The notes under the pieces are model-generated. The model ran no database searches, had not been told where the DNA came from, and worked only from the letters and a program-made list of their open reading frames with translations. Shown here in pieces: positions 21,651-30,127 of a DNA stretch of 64,000 bases. Position 1 is the stretch's first letter. Every line of letters starts with the position of its first letter. The translations under genes were made by a program, and so were the position numbers. The stretch spans positions 62,001 to 126,000 of the forward strand of contig NZ_BMGR01000016.1 in NCBI RefSeq assembly GCF_014640295.1, given 5' to 3'. Origin of the DNA: Paenibacillus abyssi (GTDB lineage: Bacteria; Bacillota; Bacilli; Paenibacillales; Paenibacillaceae).

Positions 21651-21736
21651 TTTATGCTTTCCCCTCCAGAAATACGCTTCCGTAACTTATTTTCCGATCA
21701 TAAACCATTCCATTATAAACAACATCGCACAGGATT

Positions 21737-22606
21737 TCAAGGCTCAGAATCATCTCCCTGCCCTCGGCTTGCTTCTCCCACTTGCCGAATGACACGACAG
21801 GCCTGTTCATAACGGAAACGAAGCGCATCCGTAATCCCGTACGTTTCGCGGATTTCATCATCATTGGCTGAGCCGTATGCGGCCAGAAGCAGCGTTAAAT
21901 GCAGTGAAGCGGCGAAGCAATCCACGGTATCATCGTCCTCACGCAGCATCCAAGCATAGGTCGAAGTGCCGTACAGAAATTGCAGGCATTCCTTCCACAT
22001 CTCTCTTGCAAAATGAGGCAGCGTAGGATCGAATACTTCCGTAACCTGCTCCACTCTCTCGAGAATTCGAATGACGGGCCCCGGAAAATCTTCCAATGTC
22101 AACGGGGTCATCTCGATCTCCAGTTCCACTTGCTCTCCCAAGCGGTTCAAATGAATCTGCCCGCTTAGCCCCCGCTTGCGCAAGCATTGTAATGCTTTAA
22201 ACTGTACGACCGGATGAAGTTCATTGCCGGTAAGCCAATCCAAAATCTCTTCATCCACACCCGGATGGCGCAGCAGAACCGCACGTTCGAGCGCCAGCAT
22301 CTGCTGCTCGATCATCGGATGATGCTTCATTATATAAAGCACCTGTTGGACGTAAGCCTCGTCTTGTTCCCCGGGATCTAACACCTGCCGGCGAATGGAT
22401 TCCTCATCGTCTCCCAGGCCGGCATCAGCATTCCCTTGTCCTTGGGGAAACGCCATATCCAGCCAATTCAATAAATTTCTCCATTCTTCGTAGTGACGCT
22501 CATCCTCTCCTTGACAATGCAGCAAAAACTGCAGCAGCTCGCGCGCATCGTCATATTGCTCCGCTTCCAGCATGCGGGTTAACTGAATTTGATAGTGATC
22601 CAGCAT
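21737..22606 (-). CDS. YsoA-like helical-repeat protein of unknown function
   Basis: A 289-aa acidic protein with no signal peptide or membrane segment. Its N-terminus (residues 1-50) resembles TPR-type helices, and helices appear to continue through residue 150. Position directly upstream of tig matches Bacillus ysoA, a TPR-repeat protein, which is the main basis for the call. No good ribosome binding site lies immediately before the ATG at 22606, so the start is uncertain. Its role is unknown; a link to protein folding is only suggested by position. Confidence 0.65.
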   Translation of the reverse strand: MLDHYQIQLTRMLEAEQYDDARELLQFLLHCQGEDERHYEEWRNLLNWLDMAFPQGQGNADAGLGDDEESIRRQVLDPGEQDEAYVQQVLYIMKHHPMIEQQMLALERAVLLRHPGVDEEILDWLTGNELHPVVQFKALQCLRKRGLSGQIHLNRLGEQVELEIEMTPLTLEDFPGPVIRILERVEQVTEVFDPTLPHFAREMWKECLQFLYGTSTYAWMLREDDDTVDCFAASLHLTLLLAAYGSANDDEIRETYGITDALRFRYEQACRVIRQVGEASRGQGDDSEP

Positions 22607-22635
22607 TTTAGGAAAGAGAAATACGTTATCCTTAT

Positions 22636-22745
22636 ATGAATCATCTTGAGGAGGATTGGAAGTTGTAATGATAACACCGCCTTTTTATGCCGACATCCGC
22701 ATTGTTAGTCCTTATGTACGGTTCGATTATATCATACGAGAGTAA
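22636..22745 (+). other. Two overlapping tiny ORFs, possible gene remnant
   Basis: A 10-codon frame (22636-22668) ends in TAATG, where a 25-codon frame begins (22668-22745). AGGAGG lies inside the first frame, 13 nt before the second ATG. The second peptide (ITPPFYADIRIVSPYVR) loosely recalls the N-terminus of AraC-family regulators, so it could be a truncated 5' fragment. This is weak evidence, and nothing downstream continues the frame before the tRNA genes. Confidence 0.2.
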
Positions 22746-22795
22746 AAAGAGAAAAACCGGGCGTGCCTGTTGCTTTAAAAAACTGGCTGTGCTAT

Positions 22796-22801
22796 TATAA
22801 T
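22796..22801 (+). promoter_or_regulatory. -10 box of the tRNA-Gly/tRNA-Arg unit
   Basis: TATAAT lies 17 bp upstream of tRNA-Gly. No strong -35 hexamer is seen at normal spacing (CTTTAA at 17 bp). Confidence 0.45.
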
Positions 22802-22818
22802 CCATGCTTGAATGAAGC

Positions 22819-22892
22819 GCGGGTGTAGTTCAATGGCAGAACGCCAGCTTCCCAAGCTTGAGGCGAGGGTTCGATTCCCTTCACCCGCTCCA
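22819..22892 (+). tRNA. tRNA-Gly(CCC)
   Basis: Complete cloverleaf with encoded CCA: acceptor GCGGGTG/CACCCGC, D stem GTTC/GAAC, anticodon loop TTCCCAA with CCC at 22851-22853, and T loop TTCGATT. It reads GGG codons. The anticodon stem (CCAGC/GCTTG) has one C-U mismatch at the second pair. It is followed about 100 bp downstream by tRNA-Arg. Confidence 0.96.
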
Positions 22893-22989
22893 TTTTGTTT
22901 TTAAGATGGACTGTAAAAAACTGATTTTCGTTATTGCAATTTGATTCATGCCATGATAAGATGATTCATGTTTCTGTCTCCGTTATCTT

Positions 22990-23066
22990 GTCCCAGTAGC
23001 TCAGTCGGATAGAGCACTCGCCTTCTAAGCGAGTTGTCGGGGGTTCGAATCCCTCCTGGGACGCCA
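22990..23066 (+). tRNA. tRNA-Arg(TCT)
   Basis: Complete cloverleaf with encoded CCA: acceptor GTCCCAG/CTGGGAC, anticodon stem CTCGC/GCGAG with loop CTTCTAA, anticodon TCT at 23024-23026. It reads AGA and AGG codons. Probably co-transcribed with the preceding tRNA-Gly and ended by the terminator downstream. Confidence 0.97.
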
Positions 23067-23116
23067 TTTTATCCATTAAGAATGGTTTACACTTCATTTC
23101 ATTTATTTAAACGCCA

Positions 23117-23154
23117 AAACCTCCTTTGAGACTTCTGCCTCCGGAGGTTTTTTT
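23117..23154 (+). terminator. Terminator of the tRNA unit
   Basis: AAACCTCC and GGAGGTTT pair over 8 bp around an 18-base loop and continue into TTTT on the plus strand. Confidence 0.75.
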
Positions 23155-23187
23155 ATGTCTTCTTATTAACGGAGCGCTGTACGATTG

Positions 23188-24654
23188 CTATTCATAAACG
23201 GATGTACAGTTCCGCCCGTTTTGTTTCGATTTATATAATGCCAGATCCGCGTAAGAGAAAGCTTCTAAAGCACTCATTTGCTTCGTAGGGAAGACGCTGT
23301 AAATACCGAGGCTTATCGTAACAATATCGCTGATCGGCGAACAGGAATGAGCTATGTTCAGCGATTCGACTGCGGTGCGGATTTTTTCCGCCAATTCGAG
23401 TGCTTCAGCCTGTTCCGTATCGGGCAGGAACACAGCGAACTCTTCGCCGCCATAACGGGCCACAAAATCGGAAGGTCGTGAAAAGCTGTTCTTGATGCAG
23501 GTTGCAACTTCAATAAGGCACTTGTCCCCGGTCAAATGGCCGTAGGCGTCATTATATAACTTAAAAAAGTCGATATCGATTAAAAGAATGGAAAATACGG
23601 ATTTCGATTGCTCCGCCCTTTTCCATGCTGATCCCAAATACTCATCCATCCAGCGGCGGTTTGGAATATCGGTCAGGCCGTCTTTAAGGGAAATTTCTTT
23701 CAGCTTCTGGTTCATTTCCCGAACCATCCGCTCCGCTTGCTTCTGATAGGTAATGTCACGGGCAACGACCATGGCCGCTTCTTCAGCATTAAACTTGATC
23801 TTGGTTATCGTAATCATCATATCCAAATCCGTATGATTATCTGCCGCCAATACATATTCCAAACGTAAGGGGCCAGGTTGATCCCGGGTGAGATAACGAG
23901 GCAGATACTTTAACAGCGGATCGTTATGCTCTGAAGATAAAAAAGAGTTCAGGTATTCAGCATCATATGGAGCGCTGTTGTCCGGCAGGCTGAACATTCG
24001 TGTAGAAGCCGGATTAGCGTACACGAATTCATCGTTTTGGAAAACCAATATAAGATCCGGTGAAAGCTCCACCAAATTTTTATAACGTTCCTCGCTAAAT
24101 CTCAATTGTTCCTCTGCCAGCCTTCTTTGAATGATTTCTTCACGGTATTCAATCTCATCCATAACGATATCCGCAAATTGCTGCAAGAGATCCATGTCGG
24201 ATTGTTCAAACACCCTCGGCTCGGAATCGATGACACAGAGGGTGCCTAAAATGTTCGATGTATTCGTGCGTAGCGGGGCTCCTGCATAAAACCGGATATG
24301 CGGCTCATGAACAACCAGACGATTGTGGCTAAAACGCTCATCAAGCCGCGTATCATGAACGATGAGGGCTTCTTTGTGAGCAATGACATATTGACAGAAG
24401 GAGGCCTCCCGCTCCGAGCCTCGTTCCGATAACAATTGGCCGGACAAGCCGATACAGGATTTGAACCATTGACGGTCGGAAGTAATTAAAGAGATCAAAA
24501 CGACAGGCATTCGAAAAATCTTCGAGACCATCTCCGTAATGCGGTCAAATGATTTCTCCGGTTCAGAAAATAAGATATCCAAGGAATAAAGTTCCTGTAA
24601 CCGGTTTGTTTCGTCGTCCTCAGAATAAAATACGACACCATTATTTGTCTCCAT
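23188..24654 (-). CDS. GAF-PAS-GGDEF diguanylate cyclase
   Basis: Predicted to make cyclic di-GMP from two GTP in response to a signal. The 488-aa soluble protein has a GAF domain (about 25-170), a PAS domain (about 188-310) and a GGDEF domain (about 322-486). The active-site motif is GGEEF at 402-406, so it should be catalytic. An RxxD inhibitory site (RPSD, 393-396) lies five residues upstream, implying product feedback. There is no EAL domain and no membrane segment. Ribosome binding site GAGGGGG. TATAAT at 24720-24725 is a likely -10 box on the minus strand. Gene stands alone. Confidence 0.92.
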   Translation of the reverse strand: METNNGVVFYSEDDETNRLQELYSLDILFSEPEKSFDRITEMVSKIFRMPVVLISLITSDRQWFKSCIGLSGQLLSERGSEREASFCQYVIAHKEALIVHDTRLDERFSHNRLVVHEPHIRFYAGAPLRTNTSNILGTLCVIDSEPRVFEQSDMDLLQQFADIVMDEIEYREEIIQRRLAEEQLRFSEERYKNLVELSPDLILVFQNDEFVYANPASTRMFSLPDNSAPYDAEYLNSFLSSEHNDPLLKYLPRYLTRDQPGPLRLEYVLAADNHTDLDMMITITKIKFNAEEAAMVVARDITYQKQAERMVREMNQKLKEISLKDGLTDIPNRRWMDEYLGSAWKRAEQSKSVFSILLIDIDFFKLYNDAYGHLTGDKCLIEVATCIKNSFSRPSDFVARYGGEEFAVFLPDTEQAEALELAEKIRTAVESLNIAHSCSPISDIVTISLGIYSVFPTKQMSALEAFSYADLALYKSKQNGRNCTSVYE

Positions 24655-24794
24655 GGGTGATCCCCCTCAAATGAAAATGCTTACAATTTATTCTGGCTGC
24701 ATGTACAGGTCCCTGAACTATTATAAATCAGGGAAAATTTTTCTGCTTAAAATTATTTGTATAATCCGCGTCATTGTTGTCCATAATAGTTTTT

Positions 24795-25070
24795 GACGGT
24801 GTGAAGAGAGGTGTGGTTCCATTGGGCCATTTGGTGCAAGGACTGCAGGAGGAACTGATCTAAACACTCAGCAAAGAAAGCGAGGGGTTGTGCTGCAGAG
24901 TCATTCTGATACACACACGCCCATCACCCGATCCGCTACGAAGTGGAGGCCCTCTAGGTCTTGGTGAGCAAGCGGTGCCCAAGTTTTTCTTACAACGTTA
25001 AGTGTGATATTGAAGCGACTCAACAATCAAACACCGTCGAAGGAGAGCCTGTAAAATGGCTCTCCTTTTC
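24795..25070 (+). ncRNA. Candidate structured RNA of unknown class
   Basis: The 529-bp gap 24655-25183 has no convincing protein gene. It contains an RNA-like unit instead. TATAAT at 24760-24765 could start it. GACGGTGT (24795-24802) pairs with ACACCGTC (25031-25038), closing a 244-nt domain, and an intrinsic terminator follows directly. Inside, GTTCC/GGAAC, a CTCAGCA/TGCTG-type stem, CAGA/TCTG, CCGC/GTGG and CTTGG/CCAAG helices can form. The features of tmRNA, RNase P, SRP RNA and SAM riboswitches were looked for and not found. A 59-codon frame with an internal TAA also crosses it (see findings). Confidence 0.4.
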
Positions 25071-25071
25071 T
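25040..25071 (+). terminator. Terminator of the structured RNA candidate
   Basis: AAGGAGAGCC and GGCTCTCCTT form a 10-bp stem with an 8-base loop, followed by TTCTTTC. No gene annotated upstream on this strand explains it. Confidence 0.85.
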
Positions 25072-25183
25072 TTCAAGACGGATTATGGCGATATCGGCAG
25101 TACCAGGTTTCAAGGTGCTCTGCATCCGGTTATTACAATACTAATGAACTGAACCATAACCTATCAAGATACGGAGGGATGCC

Positions 25184-26077
25184 ATGAATTCCCAACGCCG
25201 CTTTCAACTTAAAACGTTCGCAGAACAGCTGTACTGCCGCTTCCGCGATGACGAAGTGCCTGCGCTTGGAGCCCAACTGACGTATTATTTGATTTTATCA
25301 TTTTTTCCTTTTCTCATTTTTCTGATTACGATCATCAGTTTCGTACAGCTGTCCGAAGCGGAATTAATGTACGCGATCACCCGTATGCTGCCGGATGAAT
25401 CCGGAAGCATCGTGACATCCATTCTGGACGAAATAAGGACAGGCCGCAGCGGAGCCCTGCTTTCCTTCGGTATGCTTGCAACCATCTGGGCCGCGTCCAA
25501 TGGGATCAATGCGATCATCAAAGGGCTGAACAAAGCTTATGACGAGGAAGAGAACCGTCCTTTCTGGAAAGTCCGGGGAATTTCGATATTGGCAACATTG
25601 GTATTGGCATTAATTATTCTTACCTCCTTGTTCATGCTTATCTTTGGCCATATGATCGGACAGCAAATTTTTAAGGCCCTTGATTATCCCGGCGGCTTCG
25701 AAATATTATGGAGAGCTGCGCAGTATTTGATTCCGTTGATTATTATGATCGGTGTATTCATGCTGCTTTACCGGATTGCGCCGAATCGGGTCATAACGTT
25801 TAAAGAAGTCGTTCCTGGTGCGGTCTTTGCAACGCTGGGCTGGATTGCGACATCCATGCTGTTTTCCTTTTATGTCAGCCAGTTCGGCAGCTACACCAAA
25901 ACCTACGGCAGTATCGGCGGTGTGATCGTACTGCTTATCTGGCTGTACCTGAGCTCCATCATTATTCTGCTGGGCGGGGAAATCAATGCAGCTTTGGCCT
26001 TTGTGCGCGAAGGAAAAAACAAAACGGAATGTAAAACCTACGGGCTCGAGCTGCCTTTCTTTAAAAAGAAAAAATAA
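25184..26077 (+). CDS. YihY/BrkB-family inner membrane protein
   Basis: A 297-aa membrane protein with about six transmembrane segments. It carries the family's PALGAQLTYYLILSFFPF start (about 24-41) and the GxYxxTYGSIGGVIVLLIWLY signature near residues 245-265. Formerly annotated as ribonuclease BN, but the family has no proven nuclease activity; function is unknown. The C-terminus is lysine-rich. An ACGGAGGG ribosome binding site precedes the ATG. Confidence 0.9.
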   Translation: MNSQRRFQLKTFAEQLYCRFRDDEVPALGAQLTYYLILSFFPFLIFLITIISFVQLSEAELMYAITRMLPDESGSIVTSILDEIRTGRSGALLSFGMLATIWAASNGINAIIKGLNKAYDEEENRPFWKVRGISILATLVLALIILTSLFMLIFGHMIGQQIFKALDYPGGFEILWRAAQYLIPLIIMIGVFMLLYRIAPNRVITFKEVVPGAVFATLGWIATSMLFSFYVSQFGSYTKTYGSIGGVIVLLIWLYLSSIIILLGGEINAALAFVREGKNKTECKTYGLELPFFKKKK

Positions 26078-26078
26078 A

Positions 26079-26111
26079 CCTCTCTATGCCGTTCAAAAGG
26101 CAATAGAGAGG
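26079..26111 (-). terminator. Terminator of the 43-aa small gene
   Basis: CCTCTCTAT-GCC pairs with GGC-ATAGAGAGG (12 bp with one bulge). On the minus strand it is followed by TTTATTTTTTCTTTTT, which lies inside the 3' end of the YihY gene. It would end transcription of the small minus-strand gene at 26152-26283. Confidence 0.7.
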
Positions 26112-26131
26112 CATTATACTTATGCTCGAGG

Positions 26132-26150
26132 GACTCCGCAAGGAGTCTTT
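26132..26150 (+). terminator. Likely terminator of the YihY gene
   Basis: GACTCC-GCAA-GGAGTC is a compact 6-bp hairpin followed by TTT on the plus strand, 55 bp after the stop codon. The U-tract is short, so confidence is moderate. Confidence 0.5.
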
Positions 26151-26151
26151 C

Positions 26152-26283
26152 TCACTTAGGAGATCTCACACTTACTGAAGCGTTGTTCTGTGCGGGATGT
26201 TTAACATTTTTCTCCACCACGCCTTCCGCGTAGTCCTGATCCTCATCATAGTGACGACCTTTGTTATCTTTTGTCTTCACCAT
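26152..26283 (-). CDS. Small hydrophilic protein, 43 aa
   Basis: Not recognised. A lysine- and acid-rich peptide starting MVKTKDNKGRHYDEDQD and ending in SVRSPK, with no cysteine or membrane segment. AAGGAGG lies 9 nt upstream of the ATG at 26283. A second ATG two codons earlier is too close to the ribosome binding site. It has its own terminator (26079-26111) with a good U-tract, which supports real expression. Its composition resembles small spore or stress proteins of Bacillales, but that is only an impression. Confidence 0.6.
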   Translation of the reverse strand: MVKTKDNKGRHYDEDQDYAEGVVEKNVKHPAQNNASVSVRSPK

Positions 26284-26320
26284 TTCCATTCACCTCCTTC
26301 CTTACAAAAACCGCCTTGAA

Positions 26321-26662
26321 TCAATGAATGATTTCAGCCAGATCAGCCCGAACATTGCCGAATGACAAGATGGCTTCCTTGAAGACTTCCCGCTCTCCCC
26401 ATTTGGTCTTCATTTCATCGCTTTCAAACAGATTGCCGCTAATTTCCTCAAAGGCGTTATGCATGTTGTTGTCGTACCAATCGATTTCGGCAGCTGCATC
26501 ATTATGGACAATCGAGTGCATATCGTAATCGTTGTCCTGTGAAGCGCTGAAATAGACAAGCATCTCCGCTCTGGCCGGATCATCCGTTCTCACTTCGACC
26601 TCTCCACAGCGCGCGCCATCCTTATTTACCGCCCTGCGTACATGTGCTCCAACCACATTCAT
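26321..26662 (-). CDS. Hypothetical acidic protein, 113 aa
   Basis: Not recognised. A soluble, acidic protein whose N-terminal half (VVGAHVRRAVNKDGARCGEVE, 3-23, onward) suggests alternating beta strands, and whose C-terminal half is helical. I start it at the ATG at 26662, where AAGGGGG lies 8 nt upstream; an upstream in-frame ATG at 26731 lacks a ribosome binding site. It lies 37 bp upstream of the small 43-aa gene, on the same strand, so the two may be co-transcribed. Confidence 0.6.
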   Translation of the reverse strand: MNVVGAHVRRAVNKDGARCGEVEVRTDDPARAEMLVYFSASQDNDYDMHSIVHNDAAAEIDWYDNNMHNAFEEISGNLFESDEMKTKWGEREVFKEAILSFGNVRADLAEIIH

Positions 26663-26841
26663 TCCATCAACCCCCTTATCAAAAACAATGAAGTAAAAAT
26701 ACGGGACTTTCTGCCTAGCTTCATGCGGCATCCTGCTTTAGCTTCCCCCCATAGACAGACATTTTATGCCTCTTTCGCGCATATACCTCATAGACCCAGT
26801 TTAACGCCCTGCAAAATCGACAGGAGAGAGGAATGAATACT

Positions 26842-28686
26842 ATGTGCGGAATTACCGGATGGATAGATTGGACTCACGATCTAACCCATCAAAGTGAAAG
26901 CTTGGAGAAAATGACGGAAACCCTTGCTCCCCGCGGTCCGGATGCTTCAGGAGCCTGGATAACGAAGCATTGTGCACTCGGACACCGCCGGCTTAGCGTG
27001 ATCGATCCGGAGAATGGAGCTCAGCCGATGGTTCGAATATCCGGTGACGATACGTATGTCATCGTATATAACGGGGAGTTATATAATGCTTTGGAGCTGC
27101 GGAGAGAACTGGAAAACCGCGGGCGGAGATTTACAACCAACTGCGATACCGAGGTGCTGCTGGTCGCTTATATTGAGTGGGGGATGGATTGTCTGGACCG
27201 TTTTAACGGCATTTTTGCTTTTGCTATATGGGATAACAAGGATGAACGCTTGTTTCTTGCGAGGGATCGGCTGGGTGTCAAGCCGTTGTTCTACAGCCGC
27301 GCCAATCAGCTGTTTCTATTCGGATCAGAGCCCAAAGCGATTCTTGCCCATCCTGCTTGCCCGCCTGAGGTAGGTGCCGAGGGACTCGCCGAAGTGTTCA
27401 TGATGGGACCGGCCAGAACTCCCGGCCATGGCGTTTATCGTCATCTGTCGGAGCTTCGGCCCGGACAATGCTTGATCGCCGACCGTTCGGGCGTCCGTAT
27501 CCGGACCTATTGGCAATTAGAGAGCAAGCCGCATACGGAGAGTATTGAGGAGACTGCAGCGCAGGTGAAATTTTTGCTGCAGGATACAGTTGAAAGGCAG
27601 CTCATATCGGATGTTCCAATCTGCACGCTGCTGTCGGGCGGACTTGATTCCAGCGCCTTGACCACTCTGGCTGTACATTACTATGAGCAAACCGGCCAAG
27701 GTAGTGTTCACACCTATTCCGTCGATTACGTGGACAATGACAAGCATTTTAAGGCGAATGCCTTTCAGCCAAATTCCGATGCGCCATGGATAACACGGAT
27801 GACCAGTCATCTGGGCACGATTCATCATCCCGTTCAATTCGATACACCCGAATTGGCGGATGCGCTGGATGCCGCCGTAGCGGCACGGGATTTGCCGGGT
27901 ATGGCCGATGTGGACGGCTCACTGTATTTGTTTTGCCGTGAAATTAAGAAAGGTGCGACGGTTGCCCTGTCAGGCGAGGCGGCCGATGAGATCTTCGGAG
28001 GTTATCCTTGGTTTCATCGCGAGGAGGCGTTAAATGCCGGCACATTTCCATGGGCGCTAGCATCCAAGATGCGTGCTGAGCTGCTGTCCCCCGATTTAGC
28101 GGCCTGGATTAAACCGCTGGATTATATTGGCGACCGTTATTCGGATGCCGTTGCGGAGGTTCCGCGTCTAAAGGGCGAAACGGAGGAAGAAAATAAGATG
28201 CGGACGATGTCCTATTTGAACATTACCCGGTTCATGCCGACGCTGCTTGACCGCAAAGACAGAATGAGCATGGCGGTTGGATTGGAAGTGCGGGTTCCAT
28301 TTTGCGACCATCGCCTGGTAGAGTACGTATGGAATATCCCTTGGGAGATCAAAACCGCCGGTGACCGGGAGAAAGGAATACTCCGCCGGGCGCTGCGCGG
28401 CGTTCTGCCGGATGATGTACTTACCCGCAAAAAAAGCCCCTATCCCAAAACGCATAACCCGAACTATTTAGCAGCTGTGCGGCAAAGGCTGCTGGAGGTG
28501 CTTGATGATCCTTCGTCACCGCTGCTTCCGCTCGTTAATGTGAAGAAGATTCGGGAGCTCATCCACTCGGCGGACGCTTCCTCTAACCTTCCGTGGTTCG
28601 GTCAATTAATGTCAGGCCCGCAATTGTTCGCCTATCTAACGCAGGTCAACACCTGGTTAAAAATGTACAAAGTCACCATCCGTTAA
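26842..28686 (+). CDS. asnB: Asparagine synthase (glutamine-hydrolysing)
   Basis: Makes asparagine from aspartate, glutamine and ATP. The N-terminal class II glutaminase domain must expose Cys after Met removal, so the start is the ATG at 26842 (MCGITGW), not the ATG three codons earlier. The synthetase domain follows with the PP-loop LLSGGLDSSAL near residue 265. Length of 614 aa resembles Bacillus AsnO, the sporulation-linked paralogue, more than AsnB, but I cannot separate them. Ends at a shared bidirectional terminator. Confidence 0.92.
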   Translation: MCGITGWIDWTHDLTHQSESLEKMTETLAPRGPDASGAWITKHCALGHRRLSVIDPENGAQPMVRISGDDTYVIVYNGELYNALELRRELENRGRRFTTNCDTEVLLVAYIEWGMDCLDRFNGIFAFAIWDNKDERLFLARDRLGVKPLFYSRANQLFLFGSEPKAILAHPACPPEVGAEGLAEVFMMGPARTPGHGVYRHLSELRPGQCLIADRSGVRIRTYWQLESKPHTESIEETAAQVKFLLQDTVERQLISDVPICTLLSGGLDSSALTTLAVHYYEQTGQGSVHTYSVDYVDNDKHFKANAFQPNSDAPWITRMTSHLGTIHHPVQFDTPELADALDAAVAARDLPGMADVDGSLYLFCREIKKGATVALSGEAADEIFGGYPWFHREEALNAGTFPWALASKMRAELLSPDLAAWIKPLDYIGDRYSDAVAEVPRLKGETEEENKMRTMSYLNITRFMPTLLDRKDRMSMAVGLEVRVPFCDHRLVEYVWNIPWEIKTAGDREKGILRRALRGVLPDDVLTRKKSPYPKTHNPNYLAAVRQRLLEVLDDPSSPLLPLVNVKKIRELIHSADASSNLPWFGQLMSGPQLFAYLTQVNTWLKMYKVTIR

Positions 28687-28695
28687 GGAGGAATA

Positions 28696-28733
28696 AAAGC
28701 CCCGCTGCGCTGTACAAGGCGTGACGGGGCTTT
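28696..28733. terminator. Bidirectional terminator between asnB and rdgB
   Basis: AAAGCCCCG and CGGGGCTTT form a 9-bp stem around a 20-base loop, with T/A-rich flanks usable in both directions. It separates the convergent asnB and rdgB. Confidence 0.8.
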
Positions 28734-28739
28734 CATTCG

Positions 28740-29384
28740 TTACGAGGATAATTGGTTCATTAATCGGGACAAAGCTTCTCCCCTATGGCTTATGCGCTGT
28801 TTTTCTTCTGTCGATAGCTCCGCCATTGTGCGGCGTAATGCCGGCACCCAAAATAACGGATCGTAGCCAAAGCCGCCCTCACCAAACATGCGATCGATAA
28901 TAAAGCCGCTCACAGCGCCTTCAGCATGCAGAGCGGTCCCATCGGCCGGATTATACAACGCCAACGCACACACGAATTGAGCGCTGCTTAACAGCTTCAC
29001 ATCTGAGGGAAGGTCGCCCGTGATCGCATGCTGGTCTACAGAAGCCCCTGCCAATTCCTTCAGCAGCTTGGCGTTGTTCGCCGCATCTTCCGCTCCTTCT
29101 CCCGCATATCTTGCCGAATAGACACCCGGAGCTCCGTCCAGAGCATCCACGCATAATCCCGAATCATCGGCAAGCACCGGAATACGAAGCGTTTCCCCAA
29201 CGATACGCGCTTTGATCAATGCATTGGCTGCAAAGGTCGGCCCGTCCTCCACGATTTCCGGCAAACCGGTAAAATCAAACATGCTTTGAACGGTGATGCC
29301 CAGCTTGCCGAAGGCATGCGAAAATTCCCTTACCTTGCCTTTGTTCTTTGTTGCAACAACTACGACGTCCGTACCCAGCTTCAT
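28740..29384 (-). CDS. rdgB: XTP/dITP diphosphatase (RdgB/HAM1)
   Basis: Hydrolyses non-canonical purine nucleoside triphosphates (XTP, dITP) to keep them out of nucleic acids. The 214-aa protein has the N-terminal VVATKNKGKVREF motif (8-20) and the ADDSGLCVDAL active-site loop near residue 72. It lies 2 bp after rph, in the Bacillus order gerM-rph-rdgB. Confidence 0.94.
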   Translation of the reverse strand: MKLGTDVVVVATKNKGKVREFSHAFGKLGITVQSMFDFTGLPEIVEDGPTFAANALIKARIVGETLRIPVLADDSGLCVDALDGAPGVYSARYAGEGAEDAANNAKLLKELAGASVDQHAITGDLPSDVKLLSSAQFVCALALYNPADGTALHAEGAVSGFIIDRMFGEGGFGYDPLFWVPALRRTMAELSTEEKQRISHRGEALSRLMNQLSS

Positions 29385-29386
29385 AC

Positions 29387-30127
29387 CTATACAGCTCCGA
29401 TCCGCTTCCCGATCTCACCGAGCGTTTCCTTCTGGTGTACGATAAGGGATTGAATGCCCGCCTCGGCATACTCCAGCAATGCATTCAGCTCATTTCGCGA
29501 GAATGGCGCATCTTCTCCGGTGCCCTGTACCTCGACAAATTTGCCGCTGCCTGTCATGACAACATTCATATCCACCTTGGCTTTGGAATCCTCTTCGTAA
29601 TTAAGATCCAGCAGCACCTTCTCCTGAATGACGCCTACGCTGACCGAAGCCAAGTAATCCCTAATCGGATAACGGGCAAACTGCACGTTTTGGCTAAGCT
29701 TGTGAATAGCAAGAGCCATGGCGACAAATGCGCCGGTAATCGAAGTTGTGCGGGTACCACCATCCGCTTGGATGACATCGCAGTCGATCGTAATCGTTCG
29801 CTCTCCGAGGGCCTGCAAATCGACAATCGACCGCAGGGCTCTGCCGATCAACCGTTGAATTTCCATCGTTCTGCCTGTCAGCTTGCCTCTTGCTGATTCA
29901 CGTTGGTTGCGGGTTTGCGTCGCACGCGGCAGCATGGAGTACTCTGCGTTGATCCAGCCTTTGCCCTGGCCTTTCATAAAGGGCGGCACACGGTCTTCGA
30001 CTGTAGCCGTGCATAACACCTTTGTGTCGCCCATCTCAATCCATACGGAGCCTTCCGCATATTTATTTGTATTCAACATGATCTTAACCGGCCGCAATTG
30101 GTTGGTTAGCCGTCCTTCTGTTCTCAT
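29387..30127 (-). CDS. rph: Ribonuclease PH
   Basis: Phosphorolytic 3'-5' exoribonuclease that trims tRNA 3' ends. It starts with the family's [14 protein letters not shown] and contains the phosphate-binding [10 protein letters not shown] motif near residue 123. Length is 246 aa. The ATG has GGAGG 8 nt upstream. It lies between gerM and rdgB. Confidence 0.96.
   Translation of the reverse strand: MRTEGRLTNQLRPVKIMLNTNKYAEGSVWIEMGDTKVLCTATVEDRVPPFMKGQGKGWINAEYSMLPRATQTRNQRESARGKLTGRTMEIQRLIGRALRSIVDLQALGERTITIDCDVIQADGGTRTTSITGAFVAMALAIHKLSQNVQFARYPIRDYLASVSVGVIQEKVLLDLNYEEDSKAKVDMNVVMTGSGKFVEVQGTGEDAPFSRNELNALLEYAEAGIQSLIVHQKETLGEIGKRIGAV

Noticed and set aside
24847-24863. Programmed +1 frameshift (AGGAGG before ATC TAA), as in prfB
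   Set aside because: ATC-T is a poor slip site, spacing differs from prfB and the shifted frame ends after 15 codons.
24795-25070. SAM riboswitch or T-box in front of the YihY gene
   Set aside because: AGAGAGGTG recalls the SAM-I 5' end, but the conserved core and kink-turn are absent. No T-box core was found, and the terminator lies about 110 bp before the next gene.
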